A stretch of DNA of 64,000 nucleotides from Ferrovibrio terrae. GTDB lineage: Bacteria; Pseudomonadota; Alphaproteobacteria; Ferrovibrionales; Ferrovibrionaceae. The notes under the pieces were generated by a model that had not been told where the DNA came from, made no database searches, and worked only from the letters and a program-made list of their open reading frames with translations. A program made the position numbers and the translations under genes. This document shows, piece by piece, positions 34,661 through 43,285 of the stretch. The stretch spans positions 248,001-312,000 of the forward strand of contig NZ_CP041636.1 of NCBI RefSeq assembly GCF_007197755.1, written 5' to 3'. Positions within the stretch are counted from its first letter, which is position 1, and the number at the start of each line of letters is the position of its first letter.

Positions 34661-35593
34661 ATGCCGCCCGGCTCGGCTGAATTTGCACCCTGGACGACAC
34701 CCAGCCTGCAGGCCCGCCTGATCGCCCGCGGCCTGCGCCGCCTGATCAAGCCGCGCCGGGTCGGCCGCGCCGATCTGCCGCTGATCCGCGTCCTGATGGC
34801 GGCCATGACCCGCAGCCGTCCCCTGCCCGGCGTGACGGTCGAACGGGTGAAGGCACCTGTGCATGGCGAATGGCTGCGGCCGCGACAGCCCCGGCGCGGC
34901 CGGGCGCTGCTGTATCTGCACGGCGGCGGTTATATGGCCGGCAGCCCGCGCACGCATCGCGCCATCACCGCGCGGCTGGCGCATCGTCTTGGCGCCGCGG
35001 TCTTCGCGCTCGACTATCGCCTGGCGCCAGAACACCCCTATCCCGCCGCGCTGGAGGATGCGCTGACAGCCTGGCGCTGGCTGCTGGACGACGGCTGGCG
35101 CCCAGACCGCATCTGGCTGGCGGGCGATTCCGCTGGAGGCGGACTTGCCCTGGCACTGATGCTGGCCTGCAAGCAGCAAAACCTGCCGCTGCCAGCCGCG
35201 GCAGCACTGTTTTCGCCCTGGACCGACCTGACCTGCAGCGGCGCCGCCATCACCGAGAATGCCGGGCGTTGCGCCTGGTTCACCGCCCAGCAGCTGGATT
35301 TCGCCGCCCGGCTCTACGCTGACCGCCATACGCCGGGGGATCCCCTGATCTCGCCGCTGCTGGGCGACCTGTCGGGTCTGCCGCCGCTGCTGCTGCATGT
35401 CAGCGACAGTGAGCTGCTGCGCGACGACTCGCTGCGGCTGGAGGCGAAGGCCCGTGCCGCCGGCACTTCGGTCCGCCTGCGGCTGTGGCATGGCCTGCCA
35501 CATGCCTGGCCGAACTTCGCCGGCCTCATGCCTGAGGGCGATGCCTGTCTGGAAGACACCGCCAGCGCCCTGCTTGCCCTCTCAGCCAATTAA
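34661..35593 (+). CDS. Alpha/beta hydrolase, hormone-sensitive-lipase type
   Basis: A 310-residue esterase-type hydrolase from this start. The oxyanion motif L-Y-L-H-G-G-G-Y, the nucleophile elbow A-G-D-S-A-G-G-G, the acid in V-S-D-S-E-L-L-R-D-D and the His in G-L-P-H-A-W define the HSL/type IV carboxylesterase group. The frame is open further upstream to an ATG at 34562, whose first bases overlap the ribA start codon on the other strand; the intervening 33 residues are Gly/Ser/Pro-rich. I prefer 34661 because ribA needs upstream promoter space, but the longer form is possible. Substrate unknown. Confidence 0.82.
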   Translation: MPPGSAEFAPWTTPSLQARLIARGLRRLIKPRRVGRADLPLIRVLMAAMTRSRPLPGVTVERVKAPVHGEWLRPRQPRRGRALLYLHGGGYMAGSPRTHRAITARLAHRLGAAVFALDYRLAPEHPYPAALEDALTAWRWLLDDGWRPDRIWLAGDSAGGGLALALMLACKQQNLPLPAAAALFSPWTDLTCSGAAITENAGRCAWFTAQQLDFAARLYADRHTPGDPLISPLLGDLSGLPPLLLHVSDSELLRDDSLRLEAKARAAGTSVRLRLWHGLPHAWPNFAGLMPEGDACLEDTASALLALSAN

Positions 35594-35688
35594 ACCCGGC
35601 CGCTTCTTAACTGCTTGAGCCGCAAGGCCTTAACGGGCAGACTCGGAGTCGTGGCCGCGCCGCAGCCGCAGGACCGGGGGAGACCTGC

Positions 35689-38166
35689 TTGCAGGAAAAA
35701 GAACTGCGCCTTGCGCTGGTATGCTTTGGCGGCGTCTCGCTCGCCATCTACATGCATGGCGTCACCAAGGAAATCCTCAAGCTGGTCCGCGCCTCGCGAG
35801 CCTATCACGAGCTGCCCAAGGGGTCCGCGCGCGACAGCGCAGGTTTCGCGGACCATGTGCAGGCCAGCGACACCGAGTATGACAGCGAGCACGCCTATTT
35901 CGAACTGCTGCAGGACGTCGGCAAGCATATCGACCTGCGCGTGGTGGTCGATGTCATCGCCGGCGCCTCGGCCGGCGGCATCAACGGCCTGATTCTCGGC
36001 CGCGCGCTGGCGCATAACCTGCGCATCGATCATTTCCGCAACCTCTGGCTCCGCGAAGCCGATGTCGAACGTCTGCTCGATACCGAGAAACGCGCCGGCC
36101 AGTGGAGCAAGGCCTATATGCGGCCGCTGCTGTGGCTGGCGGCACGCTCGCGGTTCGGCCGGCTGCTGCTCGGCGATGCCGAAGTGCTGCAGAAACTGTC
36201 GCTGTTCACCCGGTCGCGCTGGTTCCAGCCGCCATTCGACGGCACGCATCTGCTGCGCCAGCTGATGGCCGGGCTGGAGGGAATGGGCAATCCGACGACA
36301 CCAGGCGATTCACTGATGCCGGCCAATCTGGCGCTCGACCTGTTCGTGACGCTGACCGACTTCTACGGCTTCCTGCAGCATATCCCGATCCACGACCCGC
36401 CCTATGTGCGTGATCGCGAGCATCGTCATGTGCTGCGCTACAGTTATCGCCGCTGGCCCGGTGGCGAGGAGCAGTCGGATTTCACGCGCGCCGATGCGCC
36501 GGCGCTGGCCTTTGCCGGCCGCGCCACATCCGCTTTTCCCGGCGCCTTCCCGCCGGCGCAGATCGGCGAGATCGACCGGCTGCTGGCCGAACAGGGCCGG
36601 CAATGGGACAACCGCGCCAGCTTCATCAATCGCAATTTCGCCGGCTACCTGCGCGCCGATCTCGATCCGGAGCTGACCTCCTTCGTCGATGGCGGCGTGT
36701 TGGCGAACAAGCCCTTCGCCGCCGCGATGAAGGCGATCCGCGGCCGCCCCGCCTATCGTGAGGTCGACCGCCGTCTGGTCTATATCGATCCGCAGCCACT
36801 GCGCCCGCCGCCGCCGCCGACCGGGCGCATTCCAGGCTTCTTCCGCGTGCTGAAAGGCGCGCTGAGCGATATTCCGCGCAACGAGCCGATTGCCGACGAA
36901 CTGCTCGGCGTCAGCCGCTTCAACGAGCGCGTGCGCCACCTGCGCGGTGTGATCGAGGCGACGCAGCCGCAGATCGCGCAGCTGGTGGAGGAAAGCGCAC
37001 CGCAGCATCTGGATGCCGCACTTAGCGAAATGGAAGTGCGGCTCTGGCGCATGCAGGTGAGCGAACGCGCCGTGCGCGAGGCCGGCTTTGCCTACGAAGG
37101 CTATGTGCGCCTCAAGCTGGGGAGCGTACTCGACTTCGTGACCAGGCTGGTCTGCGATGCCTGCGGCTATGGTGAACGCTCCACGGAAGCTCAGTGGACA
37201 CGGCAGGCCCTGCTGCACTGGGCCGAGGCACGCGGCGTCTGCTACACGGTGCAGCGGTTCGAGAAGGCGCGCCCGGGCGCTGGTATCGACGACCTGCCCG
37301 GCTGGGTGCGTTTCCTGCTGCGCTTCGACGTTGCCTTCCGCCAGCGCCGCGTCCGTTTCCTGGTGCAGCAGCTCAACCAGCTTTACGGCAAGCTGACCGA
37401 GCCCGAGCATCGCGGCCTGAAGGCCGAGGAACTCGACAAGCTGAAACGCGCGCTCTACGAGGCGCAGGAAACCCTGCGTCATTTCGAGAGCGCCAGTTGC
37501 CTGTCATCCATCACCATCGACCAGATCAAGGCGCTGTTCTTCCGCCGCGTGGCGCTGCAGCATGCTGAACTGCTGGCGCAGGACGCGCAGGCTTTTGCGG
37601 CGAAGAACCTTGTCGCCATCGATGAGGCCATCGATGCGATGGGCGCCGACATCGACCTGAACCGCCGCACGGATCAACTGGATACGCTGTTCGCCGATCT
37701 GTCGCCGCAGGACTGGAGCAGCCAGGCACGGCAGACTTTGCTGGTCAGCTATATCGGCTTCCCGTTCTGGGATGTGCTGACCTTCACCATCACCAACTGG
37801 CGCGACCTGGGCGAGTTCAACGAAATCCGCATCGACCGCATCAGCCCGGAAGACGCTGTCGCGATCCGCAAGGGCAATACCCTGAAAGGCGTCAACCTCG
37901 GCCGCTTCGGCGGCTTCTTCAGCCGCGCCCATCGCGAGAACGATTATCTCTGGGGCCGCCTGCATGCCGCCGACCGCCTGATCGACATCGTCTACGATGC
38001 CGCCAGCGGACCGGGCCTCGAGATTCCGCTCGACCGGACCGCGATCAAGCTGAAAGCCTTCCGCCTGATCCTGGACCGCGAAGCCGCCAACCTTGCCGTC
38101 AGCCAGACGCTGATCGCCGATCTGCGCCTCGAACTGGACGCCATCGCAGCCGGTAAGGCGGCCTGA
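35689..38166 (+). CDS. Large patatin-like protein (TIGR03607-type)
   Basis: An 825-residue protein. The N-terminus L-R-L-A-L-V-C-F-G-G-V-S-L-A-I-Y-M-H-G-V-T-K is the glycine-rich oxyanion region of the patatin-related TIGR03607 family; the nucleophile elbow is A-G-A-S-A-G-G-I-N-G and the dyad Asp is in F-V-D-G-G-V-L-A-N-K-P-F. The roughly 500 residues after the patatin domain are helical and charged and unlike known lipid-binding domains. The start is TTG with GGGGGAG 6 bases upstream; no in-frame ATG precedes the conserved block. It probably hydrolyses phospholipid or another acyl ester. No signal peptide, so cytoplasmic or membrane-associated. Confidence 0.9.
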   Translation: MQEKELRLALVCFGGVSLAIYMHGVTKEILKLVRASRAYHELPKGSARDSAGFADHVQASDTEYDSEHAYFELLQDVGKHIDLRVVVDVIAGASAGGINGLILGRALAHNLRIDHFRNLWLREADVERLLDTEKRAGQWSKAYMRPLLWLAARSRFGRLLLGDAEVLQKLSLFTRSRWFQPPFDGTHLLRQLMAGLEGMGNPTTPGDSLMPANLALDLFVTLTDFYGFLQHIPIHDPPYVRDREHRHVLRYSYRRWPGGEEQSDFTRADAPALAFAGRATSAFPGAFPPAQIGEIDRLLAEQGRQWDNRASFINRNFAGYLRADLDPELTSFVDGGVLANKPFAAAMKAIRGRPAYREVDRRLVYIDPQPLRPPPPPTGRIPGFFRVLKGALSDIPRNEPIADELLGVSRFNERVRHLRGVIEATQPQIAQLVEESAPQHLDAALSEMEVRLWRMQVSERAVREAGFAYEGYVRLKLGSVLDFVTRLVCDACGYGERSTEAQWTRQALLHWAEARGVCYTVQRFEKARPGAGIDDLPGWVRFLLRFDVAFRQRRVRFLVQQLNQLYGKLTEPEHRGLKAEELDKLKRALYEAQETLRHFESASCLSSITIDQIKALFFRRVALQHAELLAQDAQAFAAKNLVAIDEAIDAMGADIDLNRRTDQLDTLFADLSPQDWSSQARQTLLVSYIGFPFWDVLTFTITNWRDLGEFNEIRIDRISPEDAVAIRKGNTLKGVNLGRFGGFFSRAHRENDYLWGRLHAADRLIDIVYDAASGPGLEIPLDRTAIKLKAFRLILDREAANLAVSQTLIADLRLELDAIAAGKAA

Positions 38167-38262
38167 AATCCGGCCGCCCCCAAACTGGCCATGCCTTGTC
38201 CCAAACGGGATTTGGCGTATGCTCTCGGCCGCCCTTTTTCAGCTAGCCAAGCGAGCCTTGCC

Positions 38263-39150
38263 GTGACCCGTTCGATCCGTTCCGCCCTTCTCATTGCTGC
38301 TGCCGTGGTGGCGCTCAGCCCTGCTGCTTTCGCGCAGCAGAAGCAGCCCGCAAAGGCCGCTGACGATCCGGTGGTGGCGCGCGTGAACGGCCAGCCGATC
38401 CATCGCTCGACTGTGCTGGATTTCTACAGCCAGCTGCCGCCACAGATGGCGCAGATCCCGCTGGAGCAGATCCTGCCCGGCATCATCAACGAACTGGCCG
38501 CGCGCCGGCTGCTGAGCGAGGCGGCCGAAAAGGCCAAGCTGGGCGATAACGCCGATGTGAAGAAGCAGCTTCAGTCGGCTCGTGAGCAGGTGCTGCAGCA
38601 GGCCTATCTTGATCGCAAGGTGAAGGAAGAAATCACCGATGCGAAGATGAAGGCGCGCTACGACGAGTTGATCCAGCAGCAGCCGCCGCAGGAAGAAGTG
38701 CATGCCCGCCACATCCTGGTGGCCAGCGAGGCCGATGCGAAAGCCGCGTTGGACGAAGTGAAGAAGGGCGCCGACTTCACCGAAGTATCGAAAAAGCGTT
38801 CGACCGGGCCGACGGCTGCGACCGGCGGCGATCTTGGCTTCTTCACCAAGGACAAGATGGTGCCGCCCTTTGCCGAAGCGGCCTTCAAGCTGCAGCCCGG
38901 CCAGGTGACCGAGGTGCCGGTGCAGACCCAGTTCGGCTGGCACGTCATCAAGGTGGAAGCGCGCCGCAAGTCCGAGCCGCCGAAGTTCGAGGATGTGCGC
39001 GGCCAGGTGCAGGAAATGATGAGCGGCGAAGTCGTCGAAAAGATCGTGGCCGACCTGCGCAAGGGCGCCAAGATCGAGACGCTGGACTGGCCGCAGGAAG
39101 GTGGCGGCAATCGCCTGCCGACCATTGCACCGGCCCCGAAGAAGAACTGA
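38263..39150 (+). CDS. PpiC/parvulin-type peptidyl-prolyl isomerase, periplasmic
   Basis: About 295 residues from a GTG start. A signal peptide ends P-A-A-F-A-Q, then a SurA_N-like helical chaperone region, then a parvulin domain with H-A-R-H-I-L-V, A-D-F-T-E-V-S-K-K-R-S-T-G, G-G-D-L-G-F-F-T-K and V-Q-T-Q-F-G-W-H-V-I-K-V-E. It should assist folding of exported proteins, including outer-membrane proteins. It is followed by argJ after 37 bases. Frame is open upstream to an ATG at 38191, but the added residues would bury the signal peptide. Confidence 0.9.
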   Translation: MTRSIRSALLIAAAVVALSPAAFAQQKQPAKAADDPVVARVNGQPIHRSTVLDFYSQLPPQMAQIPLEQILPGIINELAARRLLSEAAEKAKLGDNADVKKQLQSAREQVLQQAYLDRKVKEEITDAKMKARYDELIQQQPPQEEVHARHILVASEADAKAALDEVKKGADFTEVSKKRSTGPTAATGGDLGFFTKDKMVPPFAEAAFKLQPGQVTEVPVQTQFGWHVIKVEARRKSEPPKFEDVRGQVQEMMSGEVVEKIVADLRKGAKIETLDWPQEGGGNRLPTIAPAPKKN

Positions 39151-39187
39151 TCCTCAAGACAATACGAGAAAGCCCAGGAGCACCACG

Positions 39188-40423
39188 ATGGCTGCGCATC
39201 CGGTTTCGCCGCTGGCCCCCAAGTCCTATCCGACCCTGCCGGCCGTCGCCGGTGCGCGCTTCGCCACGGCGCTGTCCGGCATCCGCTACAAGGGCCGCGA
39301 CGATCTGGTGCTGATCGACTTCGCCCCGGGCACCAAGGCGGCGGGACTCTTCACCCGTTCCTCGATGCCGGGCGCGCCGGTGGAATGGTGCCGCAAGATC
39401 CTGCCCAGCGGTGCCGCGCGTGCGCTGGTGGTGAATGCCGGCATCGCCAATGTGTTCACCGGCAAGGCCGGCGCGCAGGCGGTGAAGGTCACGGCCGATG
39501 GCGCGGCCAAGGCGCTCGGCTGCAAGGCCAATGAAGTCTATCTGGCGTCGACCGGCGTGATCGGCCAGATCCTGCCAGCCGAGAAGATCGTGGCGCAGAT
39601 GCCGAAGCTGAAGGCCGGCCTGAAGGACAGCGACTGGATGAGCGCCGCCAAGGCGATCATGACCACCGACACCTTCCCCAAGCTGGCCACCGCCAAGTGC
39701 AAGATCGACGGCAAGGTCGTGACCATCAACGGTTTCTGCAAGGGCTCGGGCATGATCGCGCCGGATATGGCGACCATGCTGGCTTTCATCGTCACCGATG
39801 CCAAACTGCCGGCCGATGTGCTGCAGGCCCTGCTGAAAGCCAGCAACAACCAGAGCTTCAACTGTCTGACGGTCGACGGCGACACCTCCACGTCAGATAC
39901 CGTGCTGCTGTTTGCCACCGGCAAGGCCGGCAATACCGCGCATGCCAAGGCGTCCGACAAGCGGCTGGCCGAGTTCCGCAAGGCGCTGACCGCCGTGATG
40001 TCCGACCTGGCGCAGCAGATCGCCGCCGATGGCGAAGGCGCGCAGAAGCTGGTGACCATCGACGTGACCGGCGCCAGGAGCGATGCTTCGGCCCGCGTGA
40101 TTGCGCGCTCGATCGCCAATTCGCCGCTGGTGAAGACCGCGATTGCCGGCGCCGACGCCAACTGGGGCCGCATCATCATGGCGGTCGGAAAATCTGCCGA
40201 ACCCGCCAACCGCGACAAGCTGGTGATCAAGATCGGCGGCAAGGCCGTGACCAAGAACGGCATGGTGCGTCCCGATCACGACGATGCTGCCGCCACCAAA
40301 CATTTCCAGAGCCGCGATGTGCGCATCGAGGTGGATGTCGCCGTCGGCAAGGGCGCGGCGCGCGTCTGGACCTGCGACCTGACGCACGGCTATATCGACA
40401 TCAATGCCGACTACCGCAGCTGA
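39188..40423 (+). CDS. argJ: Bifunctional glutamate N-acetyltransferase/amino-acid acetyltransferase
   Basis: A 411-residue Ntn-fold enzyme that transfers acetyl from N-acetylornithine to glutamate, recycling acetyl in arginine synthesis. The self-cleavage site is in L-A-S-T-G-V-I-G-Q (Thr becomes the N-terminal nucleophile of the beta chain), with K-G-S-G-M-I-A-P-D-M-A-T-M-L and T-V-D-G-D-T-S-T-S-D-T around the active site, and N-A-D-Y-R-S at the C-terminus. AGGAG lies 7 bases before the ATG. The mutT gene begins 20 bases before its stop. Confidence 0.97.
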   Translation: MAAHPVSPLAPKSYPTLPAVAGARFATALSGIRYKGRDDLVLIDFAPGTKAAGLFTRSSMPGAPVEWCRKILPSGAARALVVNAGIANVFTGKAGAQAVKVTADGAAKALGCKANEVYLASTGVIGQILPAEKIVAQMPKLKAGLKDSDWMSAAKAIMTTDTFPKLATAKCKIDGKVVTINGFCKGSGMIAPDMATMLAFIVTDAKLPADVLQALLKASNNQSFNCLTVDGDTSTSDTVLLFATGKAGNTAHAKASDKRLAEFRKALTAVMSDLAQQIAADGEGAQKLVTIDVTGARSDASARVIARSIANSPLVKTAIAGADANWGRIIMAVGKSAEPANRDKLVIKIGGKAVTKNGMVRPDHDDAAATKHFQSRDVRIEVDVAVGKGAARVWTCDLTHGYIDINADYRS

Positions 40424-40868
40424 CGATCCGCTCTGCCCCGGCGACGCCGCGGCGCTGCTGACGCCCAAGCCGGTCGTGCTGGTCGTGGCGGTGGCGCTGG
40501 TCGATGCCGACAACCGCGTGCTGCTGACCCAGCGTCCGCCAGGCAAGAAGCTGGCTGGCCTGTGGGAGTTTCCCGGCGGCAAGGTGGAGAAGAACGAGAC
40601 GCCGGAAGCAGCCCTGATCCGCGAACTGCATGAAGAACTGCATCTCGATATCTCGGCGGCCTGCCTGGCGCCCTATGCCTTTGCCAGCCATTCCTACGAC
40701 GATTTCCACCTGCTGATGCCGCTCTATGTCTGCCGCCGCTGGGCCGGGCAGCCGCAGCCGCGCGAGGGCCAGGCGATGAAATGGCTGCGGCCGGTGAAGA
40801 TGAATCCGCAGGAGATGCCGCCAGCCGATGTACCGCTTGTGGCGATGCTGCGCGATCTGCTGACCTAG
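40404..40868 (+). CDS. mutT: (Deoxy)nucleoside triphosphate pyrophosphohydrolase, MutT type
   Basis: A 154-residue Nudix hydrolase. The box G-K-V-E-K-N-E-T-P-E-A-A-L-I-R-E-L-H-E-E fits G-x5-E-x7-R-E-x2-E-E exactly. L-A-G-L-W-E-F-P-G-G and the flanking Q-R-P-P-G-K-K are typical of MutT enzymes that hydrolyse 8-oxo-dGTP and prevent A:T to C:G transversions. The start overlaps argJ by 20 bases, implying coupled translation, an arrangement common in alphaproteobacteria. It is the last gene of the PpiC-argJ-mutT run. Confidence 0.93.
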   Translation: MPTTAADDPLCPGDAAALLTPKPVVLVVAVALVDADNRVLLTQRPPGKKLAGLWEFPGGKVEKNETPEAALIRELHEELHLDISAACLAPYAFASHSYDDFHLLMPLYVCRRWAGQPQPREGQAMKWLRPVKMNPQEMPPADVPLVAMLRDLLT

Positions 40869-41209
40869 GCGCTGTCCGACTGCATCCAATCCGGAGCCTG
40901 TTCGGAGCCAGTTCCGTCCTGTTTGAGCCTGTTTGAGCCTGTTTGGGCCTGTTTGGGCCTGTTTCGTCCTGTTTCGTCCTGTTTCAGCCCGTTTAAAGCC
41001 GGCTAAACCCTTGGCATTTTGTGCCAAGCCATTGATTTCCCTATCCACGATGTCCAACAGCGGCGCTATTTCGGCGAATGGCGCATTGATGCGCATGCCC
41101 AAATATGCGAACAATTGTTCTCATAAATAGGAATAATAGCATTATTTGTCACAGGGACCAAGGCAAATGAGCCAGTCCGCCCATTCGCCGCAAAAGCCCT
41201 CACTATTCC
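40869..41209. repeat. Decamer tandem repeat (40911-41000) in a 341-base intergenic gap
   Basis: From 40911 to 41000 there are nine consecutive 10-base units of the form GTTTnnnCCT (first and last units imperfect). The variants occur in adjacent identical pairs: GAG, GAG, GGG, GGG, CGT, CGT. Looser copies extend left to about 40890. The period of 10 breaks any reading frame, so it is not coding. A 7-bp hairpin (41010-41016 with 41022-41028, CTTGGCA/TGCCAAG) follows without a T-run. Nothing else is supported between mutT and the VOC gene. Confidence 0.85.
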
Positions 41210-41644
41210 CTACTTCGACACCTGCTCCAGCGCCTCCGCGCTGTACTGCGCGGCGAATTCCGCCGAGGGCGGGATCGGCTTGATCACATCGACCAGCACG
41301 CCGCTCGGATCGGCGACGATGAAATGCCGCTGGCCGAAGGCTTCGTCACGCAGCGTGAGCCGGATATTCAGCCCCGCCGCCTGCACCTGCGCATAGGCAG
41401 CATCGACATCCTCGACCTCGAAATTGATCAGGAAACCCTGCGCCGGCTTGCGGAAACCTTCCGGGATGGTCTCGTGCGTGTGGTCGAGTATGGCAAGATT
41501 GACCCGCGAATCGCTCCGGCTGGTCAGATGCACATACCAGTCGCTCTCGAAGGCCGGGGCAAAATCGAAATGGGTTTCATAGAAGGCCCGGGTCTCGGCC
41601 AGTTTGTCGGTGCAGATCACGGGGTAATAGCTGGTGAGTTTCAT
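41210..41644 (-). CDS. VOC (glyoxalase/bleomycin resistance) family protein
   Basis: A 144-residue protein of paired beta-alpha-beta-beta-beta units. [21 protein letters not shown] at the start, then [17 protein letters not shown] and [15 protein letters not shown] are the usual VOC pattern. The enzymatic or binding role is unknown; many members bind metals or small toxic molecules. GGGAG is 8 bases upstream of the ATG. It is divergent from a TetR gene with a palindromic operator between them, so it is probably the target of that regulator. Confidence 0.88.
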   Translation of the reverse strand: MKLTSYYPVICTDKLAETRAFYETHFDFAPAFESDWYVHLTSRSDSRVNLAILDHTHETIPEGFRKPAQGFLINFEVEDVDAAYAQVQAAGLNIRLTLRDEAFGQRHFIVADPSGVLVDVIKPIPPSAEFAAQYSAEALEQVSK

Positions 41645-41731
41645 GGGGAAGACTCCCTGTTATGCGGTCCGGGTGGCAGTGGCGGATGGCGCTGTGAAAT
41701 GACTGGACTGGCCGTCCTGGGCTTGATATAA

Positions 41732-41748
41732 ACATACAGGTTGTATGT
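41732..41748. promoter_or_regulatory. Palindromic TetR-type operator
   Basis: A perfect inverted repeat, ACATACA-GGT-TGTATGT, ends on the base before the tetR ATG. It includes the AGG that would serve as Shine-Dalgarno. It is like the AcrR/TtgR-class half-site ACATACA. Binding here would block both the tetR start region and the divergent VOC promoter. Confidence 0.75.
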
Positions 41749-42357
41749 ATGCAAGAGAAGCGTCAGAGCAAGGCTGAAAAACATGCGGCGACGCGGGCGG
41801 CCCTGCTGGCCACCGCGCGCGGGCTGTTTGCCGCCAAGGGATTTGCCGCCACCGGCACCGAAGAGGTCGTGGCGCAGGCCGACGTCACGCGCGGCGCGCT
41901 CTATTATCACTTCACCGACAAGCAGGCTTTGTTCGCCGCCGTGGTCGAACAGGTGGCGCAGGAAGTGCTGGCCGCCATCGAGGCCGCAGCAGCAAAAGCG
42001 AAATCGCCGCTGGATGGCCTGGTGCGCGGCAGCCAGGCCTTCATCGCTGCCTGTCTGGAGCCCGGCGCGCGACAGATCTATCTGATCGACGCGCCTTCGG
42101 TGATCGGCTGGCAGCGCTGGCGCGAGATCGATGCCCGGCATGGCATGGGCTCGCTGCGTCAGGGCGTCGAAGCGGCCCTTGCCGACCTGCCGCGTGGGCA
42201 GAAACTGTCGGCAGAGGCGCTCACCTACCTGCTGAGCGGCGCGATGAACGAGGCCGTGCTCTGGCTCGCCGAGGCCAAGGATGAAATCGCGGCGCGCAAG
42301 GCAGCCGAAGCCGCGCTGAAGCGCATCCTCGAACTGCTGTTCACGCCGGAAGACTGA
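41749..42357 (+). CDS. TetR/AcrR family transcriptional regulator
   Basis: A 202-residue regulator. The N-terminal helix-turn-helix shows A-A-T-R-A-A-L-L-A-T-A-R-G-L-F-A-A-K-G-F, T-G-T-E-E-V-V-A-Q-A-D-V-T-R-G-A-L-Y-Y-H-F-T-D-K-Q-A-L-F, nearly ideal for TetR. The C-terminal ligand domain is helical and unassigned. The gene starts immediately after a 17-bp palindrome that is probably its own operator, so it is likely an autorepressor that also controls the divergent VOC gene. It abuts the convergent methyltransferase gene with no gap. Confidence 0.93.
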   Translation: MQEKRQSKAEKHAATRAALLATARGLFAAKGFAATGTEEVVAQADVTRGALYYHFTDKQALFAAVVEQVAQEVLAAIEAAAAKAKSPLDGLVRGSQAFIAACLEPGARQIYLIDAPSVIGWQRWREIDARHGMGSLRQGVEAALADLPRGQKLSAEALTYLLSGAMNEAVLWLAEAKDEIAARKAAEAALKRILELLFTPED

Positions 42358-43251
42358 TCAGTTCGGCTTGAGAGGCCCGCCGATGGGATGCGCCATCGTG
42401 CCCAGCGCATCAGCCAGGCTATGCGTCGCCTGCCCCGGCCGCAGTGGTTTCTGCTGGCTTTCATGCGGCGACCAGCCAGTCAGCGTGATCATCTCGAAGC
42501 TGGCCGGAATGCGGCCATCCGGACCAGCAAACCGCTGCTGATAGAGTTCGGCCATGCGCAACAGCGTGGCCCGCCGCGTGAACGTCCTGCGCCGGGTCAG
42601 CACCGCATTGGTCTCGCCCATGCCGCGCAGGTCGCGCATCAGGCTGAAGGCATCAGTATAGGTGACCGGAATGATGTCGCTGTCGGCAACGGGCAATGCA
42701 AAGCCTGCGCGTTGCAGCAGCGCCGCGCCATCCAGCGTTTCCGCCATCGGCGAGATGCGCGGGCTGGCGCCACCCTCGATTTCGGCTTCGGCCGCGAGCC
42801 AGCATTGCCGCATCTCGCTGAGCGTCGAACCGCCCAGCATGGCGCCGAGGAACAGGCCATCGGGTTTCAGCACACGGCGGATCTGGATCAGCGCGCCAGG
42901 CAGGTCGTTCACCCAGTGCAGGTTGAGCAGCGCGATGACGAGATCGAACTTGCCTTCGGCAAAGGGCAGGAATTCCTCATCGCCTACCGCATGCAACCCG
43001 CTGCCGCCGACTGAGTCCATCGACACGATCCGCTCGATCTGGCCGCGCGACCCCAGATGCGTCTGCAGCCAGGCGGCATCGCAGCCCTGCACCAGCGCCA
43101 GCGGAAAGCTGCGGCGGATATCGTCCAGCCGGTCGAGCAGGCGTTCGGCTACGGCGGCGCGCAGGAAGTCGTAATCAGCCGCCTTCGCGGCCACCCGCTG
43201 ACGCTGACGCCGCTTGGCGGCGCGATCGAAGACCTGCATAGTGTCGCTCAT
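42358..43251 (-). CDS. SAM-dependent methyltransferase, BioC/NDUFAF5-like
   Basis: A 297-residue class I methyltransferase. It starts M-x-V-F-D-R-A-A-K-R-R-Q-R-Q-R, the lead-in of the alphaproteobacterial/mitochondrial NDUFAF5-like family, with F-A-E-G-K-F-D-L-V-I-A-L-L-N-L-H-W-V-N-D-L-P-G as the post-motif region and V-L-K-P-D-G-L-F-L-G-A as motif III. The glycine-rich SAM loop is weak, as in relatives that act as hydroxylases or assembly factors for complex I. BioC-like malonyl-ACP methylation is the other reading. No biotin genes are nearby. Confidence 0.88.
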   Translation of the reverse strand: MSDTMQVFDRAAKRRQRQRVAAKAADYDFLRAAVAERLLDRLDDIRRSFPLALVQGCDAAWLQTHLGSRGQIERIVSMDSVGGSGLHAVGDEEFLPFAEGKFDLVIALLNLHWVNDLPGALIQIRRVLKPDGLFLGAMLGGSTLSEMRQCWLAAEAEIEGGASPRISPMAETLDGAALLQRAGFALPVADSDIIPVTYTDAFSLMRDLRGMGETNAVLTRRRTFTRRATLLRMAELYQQRFAGPDGRIPASFEMITLTGWSPHESQQKPLRPGQATHSLADALGTMAHPIGGPLKPN

Positions 43252-43285
43252 CGCTGCATTCTGCCACGGGCCATCGCACCTCGCC

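Noticed and set aside
34564-34680. FMN riboswitch upstream of ribA
   Set aside because: Read on the minus strand the leader lacks the conserved FMN-aptamer blocks.
40911-41000. Decamer array as a CRISPR
   Set aside because: There are no spacers: the units are directly adjacent and only 10 bases long.
40933-41130. 65-codon frame over the decamer repeat
   Set aside because: A 10-base repeat shifts frame in every unit and the product is unlike any protein; no Shine-Dalgarno.
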